Counted from the first letter of the stretch, positions 15,293-24,153 are shown. The stretch: DNA of 48,086 nt from an uncultured Prolixibacteraceae bacterium (GCA_913063265.1 CAJXZG010000036.1:1-48086); one strand, 5' to 3'. The notes: generated from the letters alone by a model not told the origin. A program made the numbers and translations.

Positions 15293-15348
15293 TAACGGAA
15301 ACGACTATCAAAGTATTTAGTAATAATTCAATTTAAAAATTACATGCA

Positions 15349-16017
15349 ATGAAAACAAGAGTATTTAGTTTGATTATTTTGGTAACAGGAATGACACTGG
15401 TATTTGCATCCTGTTCAGAAAATGTTAACGGTTTGGATGATTCGTCAGAATTAGCGATGATTGATGAAAAAAGCAGCGAAATTGCTGCATTATGTGGTAA
15501 CTGCGACTTTTCGGGAACGCTTACTGAAAGTGAAATTGAAGGTCTGATGGTAATGCGAGAAGAAGAAAAACTGGCCAGGCAGGTTTATATCTTTTTCTTT
15601 GAAAATTATAATTATCGGATTTTTAATAACATCTCGAAAAGTGAAGATGCTCACACCAGGGCAGTTCTTCATTTAATTGATGGGTACGGGCTGGAAGATC
15701 CAACTCCGGAAAGTGATACTGAGTTTTTTAATCCGCTTTTTAACGAATTGTATGCACAACTCACCAAAAAAGGTTCTGAGAATGTTGTAGAAGCATTAAA
15801 AGCTGGCGCATTCATTGAGGAAGCTGACATTGCCGATTTGAGAAAATTGTTAAGTGAAACTCAAAACGAAGATGTTAAAAGGGTTTACGGCAACTTGTTG
15901 AGAGGTTCAACATTTCATTTACGTGCATTTAGCAATGTATTAAAATTACGAGGAGAAAGTTACCAACCTACAATTCTGTCAAGCGAAGAGTATTTGGAGA
16001 TTCTGAACGCGGAATAA
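15349..16017 (+). CDS. DUF2202 ferritin-like lipoprotein
   Basis: 222 residues. The N-terminus is a lipoprotein signal with lipobox VFASC (Cys22), so it is probably anchored in the envelope. The rest is a DUF2202 domain, a four-helix ferritin-like fold: MREEEKLARQVY near residue 67, SEDAHTRAV, GAFIEEADIADL and FHLRAFSNVL. The Glu and His residues in these helices are those expected to bind two metals in ferritin-like folds. Function is unknown; metal storage or oxidation, or protection under metal stress, would fit the ECF operon. It has a paralogue immediately downstream. Confidence 0.85.
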   Translation: MKTRVFSLIILVTGMTLVFASCSENVNGLDDSSELAMIDEKSSEIAALCGNCDFSGTLTESEIEGLMVMREEEKLARQVYIFFFENYNYRIFNNISKSEDAHTRAVLHLIDGYGLEDPTPESDTEFFNPLFNELYAQLTKKGSENVVEALKAGAFIEEADIADLRKLLSETQNEDVKRVYGNLLRGSTFHLRAFSNVLKLRGESYQPTILSSEEYLEILNAE

Positions 16018-16047
16018 TGTAAAATTTGAGAATGCACAGGACATAGT

Positions 16048-16081
16048 GAAACTTCGGGATTTTTTCCGAAGTTTCTTTATT
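16048..16081 (+). terminator. Terminator-like hairpin between the two DUF2202 genes
   Basis: GAAACTTCGG (16048-16057) / CCGAAGTTTC (16066-16075), ten pairs with an 8-base loop, followed by TTTATTT. The T-run is interrupted, so termination may be partial. It would reduce expression of the second DUF2202 gene and the acyltransferase relative to the upstream genes. Confidence 0.6.
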
Positions 16082-16142
16082 TAAGCGCAAGTTCATGAAG
16101 GTATCTGTGTCAAAAGGGAAAATGAATTTAAAGTTTTTAAAA

Positions 16143-16805
16143 ATGAGAACAATTACCTTTTTATTCTTCATTTCCTTTCTATCTTTTGAAAATTTATCAG
16201 CTAATGAAATTTCAAATTCTGAAAAGGAAGGAATTATTTTAATGCGCGAAGAAGAAAAACTGGCTCACGATGTTTACCGGTTTTTATACGAAAAATGGGG
16301 GCTCAATATTTTTTCAAATATTTCTGAATCCGAAACACGCCATTTTAACGCCATGGCTTATTTAATTGAAGATTTTAATCTGGCGGATCCGGCATTAAAA
16401 GAGCCGGGTAAATTTCAGAACAAAGAATTACAGTTTTTGTACGATTCATTAACCAATCGTGGTAGTGAATCTGTAATAGCCGCACTCCAAACAGGTGCTT
16501 TTATAGAAGAGCTTGATATTCAGGATTTACAGCAACTAATGGGGGAAACTGAAAATGCAACCATTCTTTCAGTTTTTCAAAACCTGCTTCGTGCTTCAGG
16601 AAATCATTTAAGGGCTTTTACTGGTCAGCTTGCTAGCAGGGATTATGAATATTCGCCTTCTGTTTTACCCGCTTCCAATTACCAATCTGTTATAGAAACT
16701 CCGCATCAGCGTGGAATGGGAAATGGAAATTGTAAAAATCAAAACAATTGTAGAAACAACAGGCCTGACGGAAAACGATACCGTGGTGGGCGGGGAAATA
16801 ATTAA
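16143..16805 (+). CDS. Second DUF2202 ferritin-like protein, exported
   Basis: 220 residues from the ATG at 16143 (MRTITFLFFISFLSF, a signal peptide). An upstream in-frame ATG at 16095 would add a basic stretch that hides the signal and lies close to the terminator hairpin. The DUF2202 domain repeats the motifs of its neighbour: MREEEKLAHDVYRFLYEKWG, SESETRHFNAMAYL, GAFIEELDIQDL and NHLRAFTGQL. Unlike the first copy it has no lipobox. Its C-terminal ~35 residues are Gly/Asn/Arg-rich with two Cys (GNGNCKNQNNCRNNRPDG). Likely soluble in the periplasm. The acyltransferase gene starts 10 bases after its stop. Confidence 0.83.
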   Translation: MRTITFLFFISFLSFENLSANEISNSEKEGIILMREEEKLAHDVYRFLYEKWGLNIFSNISESETRHFNAMAYLIEDFNLADPALKEPGKFQNKELQFLYDSLTNRGSESVIAALQTGAFIEELDIQDLQQLMGETENATILSVFQNLLRASGNHLRAFTGQLASRDYEYSPSVLPASNYQSVIETPHQRGMGNGNCKNQNNCRNNRPDGKRYRGGRGNN

Positions 16806-16815
16806 ATTATTTAAA

Positions 16816-17835
16816 ATGCAAAGATTACCACTACCGGATATTTTAAAAGGGTTTGCTGTATTTTTAATTATTCCGGTTCATATCCTTGAGTTATTTATTG
16901 ATTACCCGGGAAGGGAAAGTATTTTTGGAAAAATCCTTCTTTTTTTAGGTGGCCCGTTTGCTGTGCCTGTGTTTATGTTGATAATGGGTTATTTTTTGGG
17001 AAGAAGCAGTAAAAAAAGTTTACAGGTTTTCTATCGGGGAATTAAAATTTTTGTGCTAGGATTTTTTCTCAATATTGGTTTAAATTTTCACTTGTTATTA
17101 AAAATAAAATTTGCAGACTGGCCATACAATCCGCTTGAATACATTTTTGGAGTTGATATATTTTACCTGGCAGGATTAAGTGTAATTTTTATTGCAATCA
17201 TTAAAACATTCAAAAACAGCCAGGATATCATTGCATTGGCTCTTGCTTTGTTAGTGCTGGCATTTACAGGTTTTATGAACAACAAACTGATGGTTACCGA
17301 ACTCAACTATATTTTACCATTTATTGCTGGGACTTATTCCTGGTCTTATTTTCCTCTTTTTCCCTGGCTGGCATATCCGCTACTTGGGTTTTCTTTTTCG
17401 TTTTGGGAACAAGAAATTTTACATTTTATAAAAAAGAATAAGGTTTTTTTTAGGATTATTTTATTCGTGATTGCAGTTTCAATAGTTCTATTTAGTTCAT
17501 GGGGAATTACGAAAACAATTACCCTGCAAAATTATTATCACCATACTTTTCTATATGCAGTCTGGGCGACTGGTATCGTGATTCTTTGGATATCAATATT
17601 TCACTTTTTTGAAACAAAATTTTCAAAATCATTGGTTGGATATTTTCTGCAATGGCTTGGAAAAAATATCACGCTTTTTTATATCATCCAGTGGCTGATT
17701 ATTGGAAATATTGCTACCTCGGTTTATCAAACTCAATCCATTGAAAGATTTGTTTTTTGGTTTCCGGGAATATTCGCGGTAACTGTTTTATTAACCTGGT
17801 TAATTGCAAAAACGAACATCAAGCTGGCACGATAA
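16816..17835 (+). CDS. Multi-pass membrane acyltransferase-like protein (DUF1624/HGSNAT-like)
   Basis: 339 residues with about nine or ten hydrophobic segments. The N-terminus LPDILKGFAVFLIIPVHILEL resembles the first helix of DUF1624/acyltransferase-3 proteins (LDilRGlAil...H), where the His takes part in acyl transfer. Such proteins acylate sugars or lipids from the membrane. I chose the ATG at 16816 (MQRLPLPD); an upstream frame beginning at 16711 lies inside the DUF2202 gene and gives unlikely sequence. The family call is moderate: the substrate and even acyltransferase activity are unproven. Last gene of the ECF locus; it converges with the T9SS protein gene two bases later. Confidence 0.6.
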   Translation: MQRLPLPDILKGFAVFLIIPVHILELFIDYPGRESIFGKILLFLGGPFAVPVFMLIMGYFLGRSSKKSLQVFYRGIKIFVLGFFLNIGLNFHLLLKIKFADWPYNPLEYIFGVDIFYLAGLSVIFIAIIKTFKNSQDIIALALALLVLAFTGFMNNKLMVTELNYILPFIAGTYSWSYFPLFPWLAYPLLGFSFSFWEQEILHFIKKNKVFFRIILFVIAVSIVLFSSWGITKTITLQNYYHHTFLYAVWATGIVILWISIFHFFETKFSKSLVGYFLQWLGKNITLFYIIQWLIIGNIATSVYQTQSIERFVFWFPGIFAVTVLLTWLIAKTNIKLAR

Positions 17836-17837
17836 TA

Positions 17838-18632
17838 TTATTGAATCACCAACTTCTGAGTTCGGGTTTTTGTATTTCCAAATTCAATAAAATAAAGATA
17901 AATGCCACTTTCAAACCTGCCCACATCAAAGGTTAAATGATCGGTATGATTATCAACAATAAATTGCTCTACTTTTTTCCCAGAACTATCAAAAAGATGT
18001 AATACCCCTTGATTTACATTATTGGGTAAAGAGTAGGTTACATTTATGGTTTCGGAAGCCGGATTTGGAAAAGCGTTGATTGAAATTTCTTCCGATTTAT
18101 TTAAATACTGAACTGAAACAATTGTGGCCGGCAAATTATAAATGTTGGTCCATACCTTCTCCGGGAAAACTGAAAAATTATAACAATACGAAAATAACTG
18201 CCAGGAATTTTCACCGGTTTGATTGATGTAATTATAAAGAGCTCCATCCATAAAAGCGATTTGAGAACCGTCTTCATTAATAATTTTACTGTCGTACTCG
18301 TAATATTGCTGAGAAGAATAGTATTTGTAAAAAGTGCAAAGTAATTCTACTCCTGCATCGGTATCGAAAATTTTTTCAGAAACAAATTTGATGTCTGACA
18401 GAAAAAATCCGGAAGGGACATTACAGTTTACGGTTTTAAAAAGAGAGTGGTCGGTATTGTAAATTCTGCATTGTCCGGCAGGTACGTCCATTAAATAGTA
18501 TTTGTACCCCGATTCTTCCAGCTTTACAATTGTTGCAGAGTAATCATATTTTTTGGCTAAAGTTATCTGTGCATTAGCATTATTTATGAATGAGATAATT
18601 ACAATAAGAAAAATAAAAGGTAGTGTTTTCAT
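17838..18632 (-). CDS. Secreted protein with type IX secretion C-terminal sorting domain
   Basis: 264 residues: signal peptide (MKTLPFIFLIVIISFINNANA), an unrecognised central region of about 160 residues with frequent Tyr and Cys, and a C-terminal type A sorting domain of about 75 residues (INAFPNPASETINVTY, HLFDSSGKKVEQF, SGIYLYFIEFGNTKTRTQKLVIQ). This tail directs export by the T9SS and attachment at the cell surface. It is the last gene of the seven-gene minus-strand cluster, 24 bases after the TPR gene. It may therefore be the surface component of that system, although a chance neighbour cannot be excluded. Confidence 0.85.
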   Translation of the reverse strand: MKTLPFIFLIVIISFINNANAQITLAKKYDYSATIVKLEESGYKYYLMDVPAGQCRIYNTDHSLFKTVNCNVPSGFFLSDIKFVSEKIFDTDAGVELLCTFYKYYSSQQYYEYDSKIINEDGSQIAFMDGALYNYINQTGENSWQLFSYCYNFSVFPEKVWTNIYNLPATIVSVQYLNKSEEISINAFPNPASETINVTYSLPNNVNQGVLHLFDSSGKKVEQFIVDNHTDHLTFDVGRFESGIYLYFIEFGNTKTRTQKLVIQ

Positions 18633-18656
18633 GTTTATGAATTTTTGGTTTTATAC

Positions 18657-19277
18657 TTATTTAATCAATTGTAATCCTTCGTTTGCTGAAGCATCATTTG
18701 GATTGTACAATTTCACTTTATTAAAAAGCACTTTGGCCTGGTTATAATTTCCGAGAAAGTATGAAGTCCAGCCCAGCATCAGCAATCCATCATAGCCAAA
18801 AGGATAAAGATCTACTACTTTTTTGAACAGTGGTTGTGCTTTGTTGTAATCTTTGCGTCCGTAATACACAAGTCCAAGACGATATTGGGCAACAGTGTTG
18901 TTTGGGCTTATTTCCAGAATTTTATTATACAGGTCAATAACTTCATTCCATCGTCCAAGTGCGGACAGAGGAAGAATTAATCCAAAACGGGCCTCTTCAG
19001 AATACGGTTTAAGTTTTTGTGCATTGGTGTAAAAAATAATGGATTCATCAAATAATCCGGCATTGTAATTGAGCCAGCCGAGTCGAAGATTTATTTCATA
19101 AGAAGACTCATCGTAAACATTTTTCAGATCATCTGCCGATGCAGCAAAATCTCCTGATTTTTCATGCTGATAGCTTTTAGAAAAGGCTGTTTCAAGTGCT
19201 TCCTGGTTAACCTGACCAAAAGAAGTGTGTGCCACAATCATCAGAGGCACAAAAAATATTTTTTTTAAAAATTCCAT
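18657..19277 (-). CDS. Periplasmic TPR protein
   Basis: 206 residues with a signal peptide (MEFLKKIFFVPLMIVAHTSFGQ) and about five tetratricopeptide repeats. Examples are AEESYEINLRLGWLNY-like spacing near 55-70, NNTVAQYRLGLVYYGRKDYNKA near 125 and YDGLLMLGWTSYFLGNYNQA near 160. TPRs bind partner proteins, here probably in the periplasm. The start ATG overlaps the end of the upstream barrel gene by 13 bases, so the two products are likely made together and may interact. No enzymatic motif is seen. Confidence 0.8.
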   Translation of the reverse strand: MEFLKKIFFVPLMIVAHTSFGQVNQEALETAFSKSYQHEKSGDFAASADDLKNVYDESSYEINLRLGWLNYNAGLFDESIIFYTNAQKLKPYSEEARFGLILPLSALGRWNEVIDLYNKILEISPNNTVAQYRLGLVYYGRKDYNKAQPLFKKVVDLYPFGYDGLLMLGWTSYFLGNYNQAKVLFNKVKLYNPNDASANEGLQLIK

Positions 19278-20593
19278 GATAATCCTGCTGTTAGTGTATG
19301 TTTTATGTATTTATATTCCAATGAATTGTTTAAAATGCCATTGCTGTAAACATTGTATTTTTCAAAAATATCCTGGTTGATATACCGAACTACAAACCGG
19401 TATTTCTTTCCTGTAGGAAAATACAGGCTGGCCAGTATTTTTTGTTCCGATCTGCCTGGGAAATTAGCAATTACATATCCTCCGGGTTCTACGAAATTTT
19501 TCATATCGCCGTTTAAGTACTGGCCGTAAAAATGTAGCTGACTTAATTGAAATCCTCCCGAAATACCAAAAGTATTGTAATCAAATCCACTTTCAGAAGT
19601 GTTTTTGAAATAGACTCGTGGTGTGATGTATAATTTTGTATTGGAGAGCGGGTAAAAAGTTATCCAACCCGATAACTGTGAAAAACCTGTATCGTAAATA
19701 TTAGCAAAATTTATTTCTGCTCCGGGAGCAATATTTCCGAAATAGGTCCAGGCCGAAACAGAGAAAATATAATCGGAAAATTTGTAGTCAACCTCCCTGA
19801 AAATTTGGCCTGTATTGGAGATTGCTCCCGAAAAATAATTGAAATTGCCCCAGGTTAAATTTATCGACGGGGAAAGATGTATCTTTTTGCCAAGAACAAA
19901 ATAAGGATTAAAAAAATACTGGTTCTGGTTGGTTTTGGTATCGAAAGTGTAGCGCTGGCCCCAGTCAACCTGCTGCAGGCGATTTACATTTAAGTGGGTA
20001 AAATTGTGATTGATAACAAATCCAGGGATTACTCTATGGTTAAAATCCACCGATTCGAACAAATAATTTTTGAATATAAATGCCTCACCATAATCGTTTT
20101 CAATGTTGAGATCTTTATCAAAAGTATTTTCTTTAAGCTTATCGAGATCGGGATTAAAACTATACCCAATTTCAACTGCGGCATAAATCGCCTGACTATT
20201 TTGAAAATCAATCTTTCTTTTTAAGGATTCAGAAAAATGGCGGGCAATTTTGGAAGCTTCCAAACTTCGTCCGGCAAAAACCAAACTGTAATAAAGATAC
20301 TCCTGTAACCACTCCTGCGAATTATCGGCTTCCCAGGCTTTTCTGAAATAAGGAATTGATTTGTTATATTTTTCCAGGTTATAAAATGCTATCCCGGTGC
20401 GAACCTGCAGGTAAAAAAAGTCAATTCCATTTTTACGGGCAGCAGCAGAATAATCAATTAATTCTAACCATTTCTGTTGCTCGTAAAGTTCATACGATTT
20501 TCGATCTACATTGGGGTAATTCCATTTTTCCTGTGCCGAAACACTATACAGGAAGAGGAATAATAATATTGTTAATCCAATTCGTTTTGGCAT
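19265..20593 (-). CDS. TPR plus outer-membrane beta-barrel protein
   Basis: 442 residues. After a signal peptide (IGLTILLFLFLYSVSA) come about 110 residues of TPR-like helices (FYLQVRTGIAFYNLEKYNKSIPYFRKA). About 300 residues of repeated aromatic-capped beta-strands follow, ending LTAGLSWNF with the terminal Phe typical of outer-membrane barrels. The layout, periplasmic TPR then barrel, resembles outer-membrane export porins such as those for polysaccharide or modified glycans, although I see no clear match to PgaA or AlgK/AlgE. It overlaps the UT-M23 gene by 22 bases upstream and the TPR gene by 13 bases downstream, so it belongs to the same operon. Confidence 0.72.
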   Translation of the reverse strand: MPKRIGLTILLFLFLYSVSAQEKWNYPNVDRKSYELYEQQKWLELIDYSAAARKNGIDFFYLQVRTGIAFYNLEKYNKSIPYFRKAWEADNSQEWLQEYLYYSLVFAGRSLEASKIARHFSESLKRKIDFQNSQAIYAAVEIGYSFNPDLDKLKENTFDKDLNIENDYGEAFIFKNYLFESVDFNHRVIPGFVINHNFTHLNVNRLQQVDWGQRYTFDTKTNQNQYFFNPYFVLGKKIHLSPSINLTWGNFNYFSGAISNTGQIFREVDYKFSDYIFSVSAWTYFGNIAPGAEINFANIYDTGFSQLSGWITFYPLSNTKLYITPRVYFKNTSESGFDYNTFGISGGFQLSQLHFYGQYLNGDMKNFVEPGGYVIANFPGRSEQKILASLYFPTGKKYRFVVRYINQDIFEKYNVYSNGILNNSLEYKYIKHTLTAGLSWNF

Positions 20594-22797
20594 ATTATTT
20601 TAATTTTAGCGTCCCTGAAACTGATTAAAAGGTGAAATTCATTTTCTTGTAAAATTTTGATTTCACTTTTAAATTCACTGATTTCTTTCCCGGCAATTTT
20701 TTTTGTAACAGTTGCATCCATTTCAATATTTCCTGAAGACAAAATATCTCCTGATTCCTTTATTATAAGATTGTAATTAACTTTTAAAAAAAGAAAAACC
20801 GGAGCTATAAAGTCCTGCAAGATTTTTGGCAAGCCGGAAAACATCATATTTAACGGAATTGAATCCGCGATTTTACTGTTTGGTAAAAATCCCAATGGCA
20901 CCTTAAACAGTGATATATAAAACCAGTATAAAGCAGAATTTTGTTTCCCTGTAAAATTGGTAAAATAGTGTAAATCGTCGTTGTTATAAAAATAGGCCAG
21001 TCCTCCTTCTTTTTCGCAACTAATAAATGTATTGTTGTAGGCGTCCGTTTCAACTTTCCACGAAAATTCTCCTTCCTGTTTTTTCCATTTTGTTTTTAAG
21101 GAGTCTACTTCAACTTTTACATTGATTTGTTGTCCGGGAATAAAGTGAAAAGATTTAGCCAGCAGTTCATTTTTTACCGGATTAACAACAACCTGCTTAT
21201 TTTTAGGAATGTCAAAACTCTGCAGCGTAATATTTTTTTCCTCTTTCAAAAGGTAATGACCAAAAGGGTAATCCAATGTAGCAGATCCTATATATGGAGT
21301 ACGTTGAAACTGAAAATGAAGGTGTGGGTAGGGTGACCTTCCCGAATTTCCGCAGCGTGCGAGTGGCTGTCCTTTTTTTACAGCATCACCGGTTTTAACT
21401 TCAACCGAATGATATTTTAGATGACTAAGTTTGGCATACAAATAGTCGTTGTATTTTACAATTATGGTGTTTCCCCAGTTATTTTTTGTGTCTACATCTC
21501 CAATTGCATTATCAGGAATATTGTTTACTGCTTCAACTACAGTTCCATCAAAAGGGGCAACAATAGATTTTCCAAAACAATAATAATCTTCAACAAAATC
21601 ACCACTATCTTTGAACTGTTTTGAATGATGGTCGGTAATCACAAAGTCAAATGCATGACGCCATTCACCTTTATGGGTGTATTCTCCATTGTGAGCCTGG
21701 TTAACTGTCCATTCTCCAAAAAATGGCAAAGAAGCAGAAACAGGAAATGCCGAAGGAAAACGTTTAAGGTTTCCGGAATATAAATAAAGGTTTTTTTCGG
21801 GATTACCCAGCTGTACAGGGGTTTCCACAAGGTGTTTCGAACGGTGTTCACGAAGTTTAAGGGAATATAAAAAAATCAATACAATAATATTAAAAGGCAG
21901 TGAATAAGGAGAAATCCTTAATAAACCAAAAATTTGCTGAGTGCTTGTTGTGATTAATACCACTGCCGGCAGCAATAAAATTATCCACAAATAACTTATC
22001 CTTCCCGGAACAAGATAATATCCTCCAATTGCAATAGCTGTTAATATATAGTTGAATCCAATAAAAGTATAACCCAAATTACTAAATTCAATACCAACAA
22101 ACTGATAAAATAAAAAAGCAATGGAGTAGCCCAGAATTGATAACACAAAGGTTATTCGCGAATATATCAGCAATCCTAAAGAAATAATTAAACCCGCCAG
22201 CAAATGAGACTGAAAAAATATTGCGCCCAGAGAATGAAAATAAATTTTCAGAAAAGAAGATTGAATTGAATTTTCAAGAAAATTGTAAAGATTTACAAAT
22301 GTTTGCCCACCAATCGAGTACAATTCATTGTAGGTATAAATTCCCCTCTCGCTAATATGAAGTGTACTCAAATCATTTCCTGAAAGAGCAACTATCCATA
22401 TTGTTATCAGGAAGGGTACGCTGAGATAAGGAAGCCTGTATTTTCCCAGTATTCCCTGAAAAGCAATGGTCATGAAAAAACAGGTTACAGCAGCTACTGC
22501 AATCAGTACAAAAAGTTCCGGAGATGGTTGATAAGCCAGTCCGATTCCTAAACCTACAAGCAGTGCATTAAATCCATACAATCCTGTAACCAAAAGGTAT
22601 TTGTTGTAACCTAAAACAAGGGCAAGTGTATTGGCTATTAAAACCGCTATCAGTCCTCCAATACCCGCACCGTAATCAAAAAAGCTAATCAGAAGTAAAA
22701 AAACAGCAAGTAGTTTTGAGGTGGAAAAAAACACCTGCGAATAGCTGTTCAGGATTGATTTTATAATTTCTTTTCCGGTAAGCGGGCTATCCTTCAT
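20572..22797 (-). CDS. Urea transporter fused to M23-type metallopeptidase domain
   Basis: 741 residues in one frame. Residues ~20-315 are a urea transporter (SLC14/UT) channel with two inverted halves: YGFNALLVGLGIG (74-86) with LPYLSVPF (122-129), and FIGFNYILTAIAIGG (245-259) with SPYSLPFN (296-303). Residues ~355-515 form an M23/LytM-like peptidase domain: HAFDF (His381, Asp384), GTVVEAVNN, LSHLK (His459) and PHLHFQ (His492, His494). The usual first motif is HxxxD; here it reads RHAFD, so zinc binding may be altered. The last ~220 residues are unassigned. The peptidase part should lie in the periplasm. UT-M23 fusions are known in databases but have no described role. Four bases separate it from the decarboxylase gene. 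Confidence 0.82.
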   Translation of the reverse strand: MKDSPLTGKEIIKSILNSYSQVFFSTSKLLAVFLLLISFFDYGAGIGGLIAVLIANTLALVLGYNKYLLVTGLYGFNALLVGLGIGLAYQPSPELFVLIAVAAVTCFFMTIAFQGILGKYRLPYLSVPFLITIWIVALSGNDLSTLHISERGIYTYNELYSIGGQTFVNLYNFLENSIQSSFLKIYFHSLGAIFFQSHLLAGLIISLGLLIYSRITFVLSILGYSIAFLFYQFVGIEFSNLGYTFIGFNYILTAIAIGGYYLVPGRISYLWIILLLPAVVLITTSTQQIFGLLRISPYSLPFNIIVLIFLYSLKLREHRSKHLVETPVQLGNPEKNLYLYSGNLKRFPSAFPVSASLPFFGEWTVNQAHNGEYTHKGEWRHAFDFVITDHHSKQFKDSGDFVEDYYCFGKSIVAPFDGTVVEAVNNIPDNAIGDVDTKNNWGNTIIVKYNDYLYAKLSHLKYHSVEVKTGDAVKKGQPLARCGNSGRSPYPHLHFQFQRTPYIGSATLDYPFGHYLLKEEKNITLQSFDIPKNKQVVVNPVKNELLAKSFHFIPGQQINVKVEVDSLKTKWKKQEGEFSWKVETDAYNNTFISCEKEGGLAYFYNNDDLHYFTNFTGKQNSALYWFYISLFKVPLGFLPNSKIADSIPLNMMFSGLPKILQDFIAPVFLFLKVNYNLIIKESGDILSSGNIEMDATVTKKIAGKEISEFKSEIKILQENEFHLLISFRDAKIKIICQNELD

Positions 22798-22801
22798 TTG
22801 G

Positions 22802-24142
22802 CTATTTTTTCGGATTTATTTCAAAACTTTGCAAGGATTCCAGTTCTTCTTTTTTTCTTATTATGTGAGTTTTTCCTTCCAAATCAATTAAAACTACATT
22901 TGGGCGATAAGTAATAAACTGCATCCATTGCGTCATGTTATAAGCACCAACCCGCTCAATAACCAATTGGTCGCCTACTTTTGCCTGGGGAAAATTAATA
23001 GCCTCACGCACCACATCGATATTCATACAAAGCGGGCCATAAATTGTTGTATCCTCCACATATTCAGAAATATCCATGCTGGGATAAACTCCCAGGTTAT
23101 ACCAAAATGACGTGAATAACAGATTTACACCTGCATCGATTACCATTGTCCGGCGACCTGTTGTGGAACGTTTATTTGCAAGCACAGTTGTAAGCAAATA
23201 GCCTGCATCATCAATAAGAGCCCGACCTGTTTCCAAAAAGAGCACAGGCAAATGTTCGTGTGGAATTTCAGATGAAATTATTGCATTTGAAATAGCTTCT
23301 GCATAATCATCAAAAGAAGGACAGGTCTCGGTTCCCGGCATGTACGCCCCTTTTAAAGTATTTTTTGAAGCGAACCCACCTCCCAAATCGATATATTTAA
23401 GCCAGTGGTCGAATTTTCTGGATGTAGCCATAAACAAATTCGAAAGTTTTGTTGCTGCTATTGCGTATGCCGAAGTAGACATAATATAGGTACCGATATG
23501 TGTATGCAATCCAATCAAATCAAGATTTTCATCCAACATAATTCTGTTGATAGCATTCCATGCCTCTCCATTTTCGTAATTGAATCCGAACCTGTCCCAC
23601 ATCGGATAAATTCCAGTATCCATGTTGACTCGAATTGCAACCCGTGCTTTTTTATTGATTTTGCGTGTAATTTGAATAAGCAGATATAGTTCATCAAAAT
23701 GGTCAATATGGATACAGGCATTGTGGTTTATTGCCAATGTTAAATCCTCTGCAGATTTTTCAGGTCCATTAAAAAGGATTTGAGAACCATGTACTCCCAG
23801 TGATAATGCTTTTTGAAATTCAAAACCTGAAACGACTTCAGCCCATGCTCCTTCATTATGAAAAATACTGCATACAGCATCGAGATAATTGGTTTTGTAC
23901 GACCATGCAAATTGAACCTTAGGATAGCGGGTTTCAAAAGCCCGGCGTGCTTCCTGATAAGTTGTTCGAATCGTTTTTTCTGAAATTATAAAAGTGGGTG
24001 AGTCGTATTTTTCTATTAATTCTGATACTGGCAGCCCATCTATTTCGGAAATTATTTTTTGTTTTACAGGTAGTCCGAATTTATTTGGAATTCCTGCTGT
24101 AATCTTACTGATTAAAGGTTTTTCGTATTTTAAAGTTTCCAT
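22802..24142 (-). CDS. Fold-type III PLP-dependent decarboxylase (LysA/BtrK-like)
   Basis: 446 residues of the alanine-racemase-like barrel plus beta domain shared by diaminopimelate, ornithine and BtrK-type decarboxylases. PLP Lys lies in FAWSYKTNY near residue 82. Other conserved parts are GLHTHIGT, DLGGGFAS (phosphate loop), FLETGRALIDDAGYLL and the C-terminal YGPLCMNIDVV, whose Cys and Asp act across the dimer. The classic DapDC EPGR is ETGR here and the substrate-helix residues differ, so lysine synthesis is not implied. It lies between an ATP-grasp ligase and the UT-M23 gene and is probably specialised for that pathway, perhaps decarboxylating an amino acid bound to a carrier. Confidence 0.85.
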   Translation of the reverse strand: METLKYEKPLISKITAGIPNKFGLPVKQKIISEIDGLPVSELIEKYDSPTFIISEKTIRTTYQEARRAFETRYPKVQFAWSYKTNYLDAVCSIFHNEGAWAEVVSGFEFQKALSLGVHGSQILFNGPEKSAEDLTLAINHNACIHIDHFDELYLLIQITRKINKKARVAIRVNMDTGIYPMWDRFGFNYENGEAWNAINRIMLDENLDLIGLHTHIGTYIMSTSAYAIAATKLSNLFMATSRKFDHWLKYIDLGGGFASKNTLKGAYMPGTETCPSFDDYAEAISNAIISSEIPHEHLPVLFLETGRALIDDAGYLLTTVLANKRSTTGRRTMVIDAGVNLLFTSFWYNLGVYPSMDISEYVEDTTIYGPLCMNIDVVREAINFPQAKVGDQLVIERVGAYNMTQWMQFITYRPNVVLIDLEGKTHIIRKKEELESLQSFEINPKK

Positions 24143-24153
24143 TGTTTTTGAAC

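Noticed and set aside
22802..24142. Calling the PLP enzyme diaminopimelate decarboxylase (lysA)
   Set aside because: The fold fits, but EPGR and the substrate-binding residues differ and the context is not lysine synthesis.
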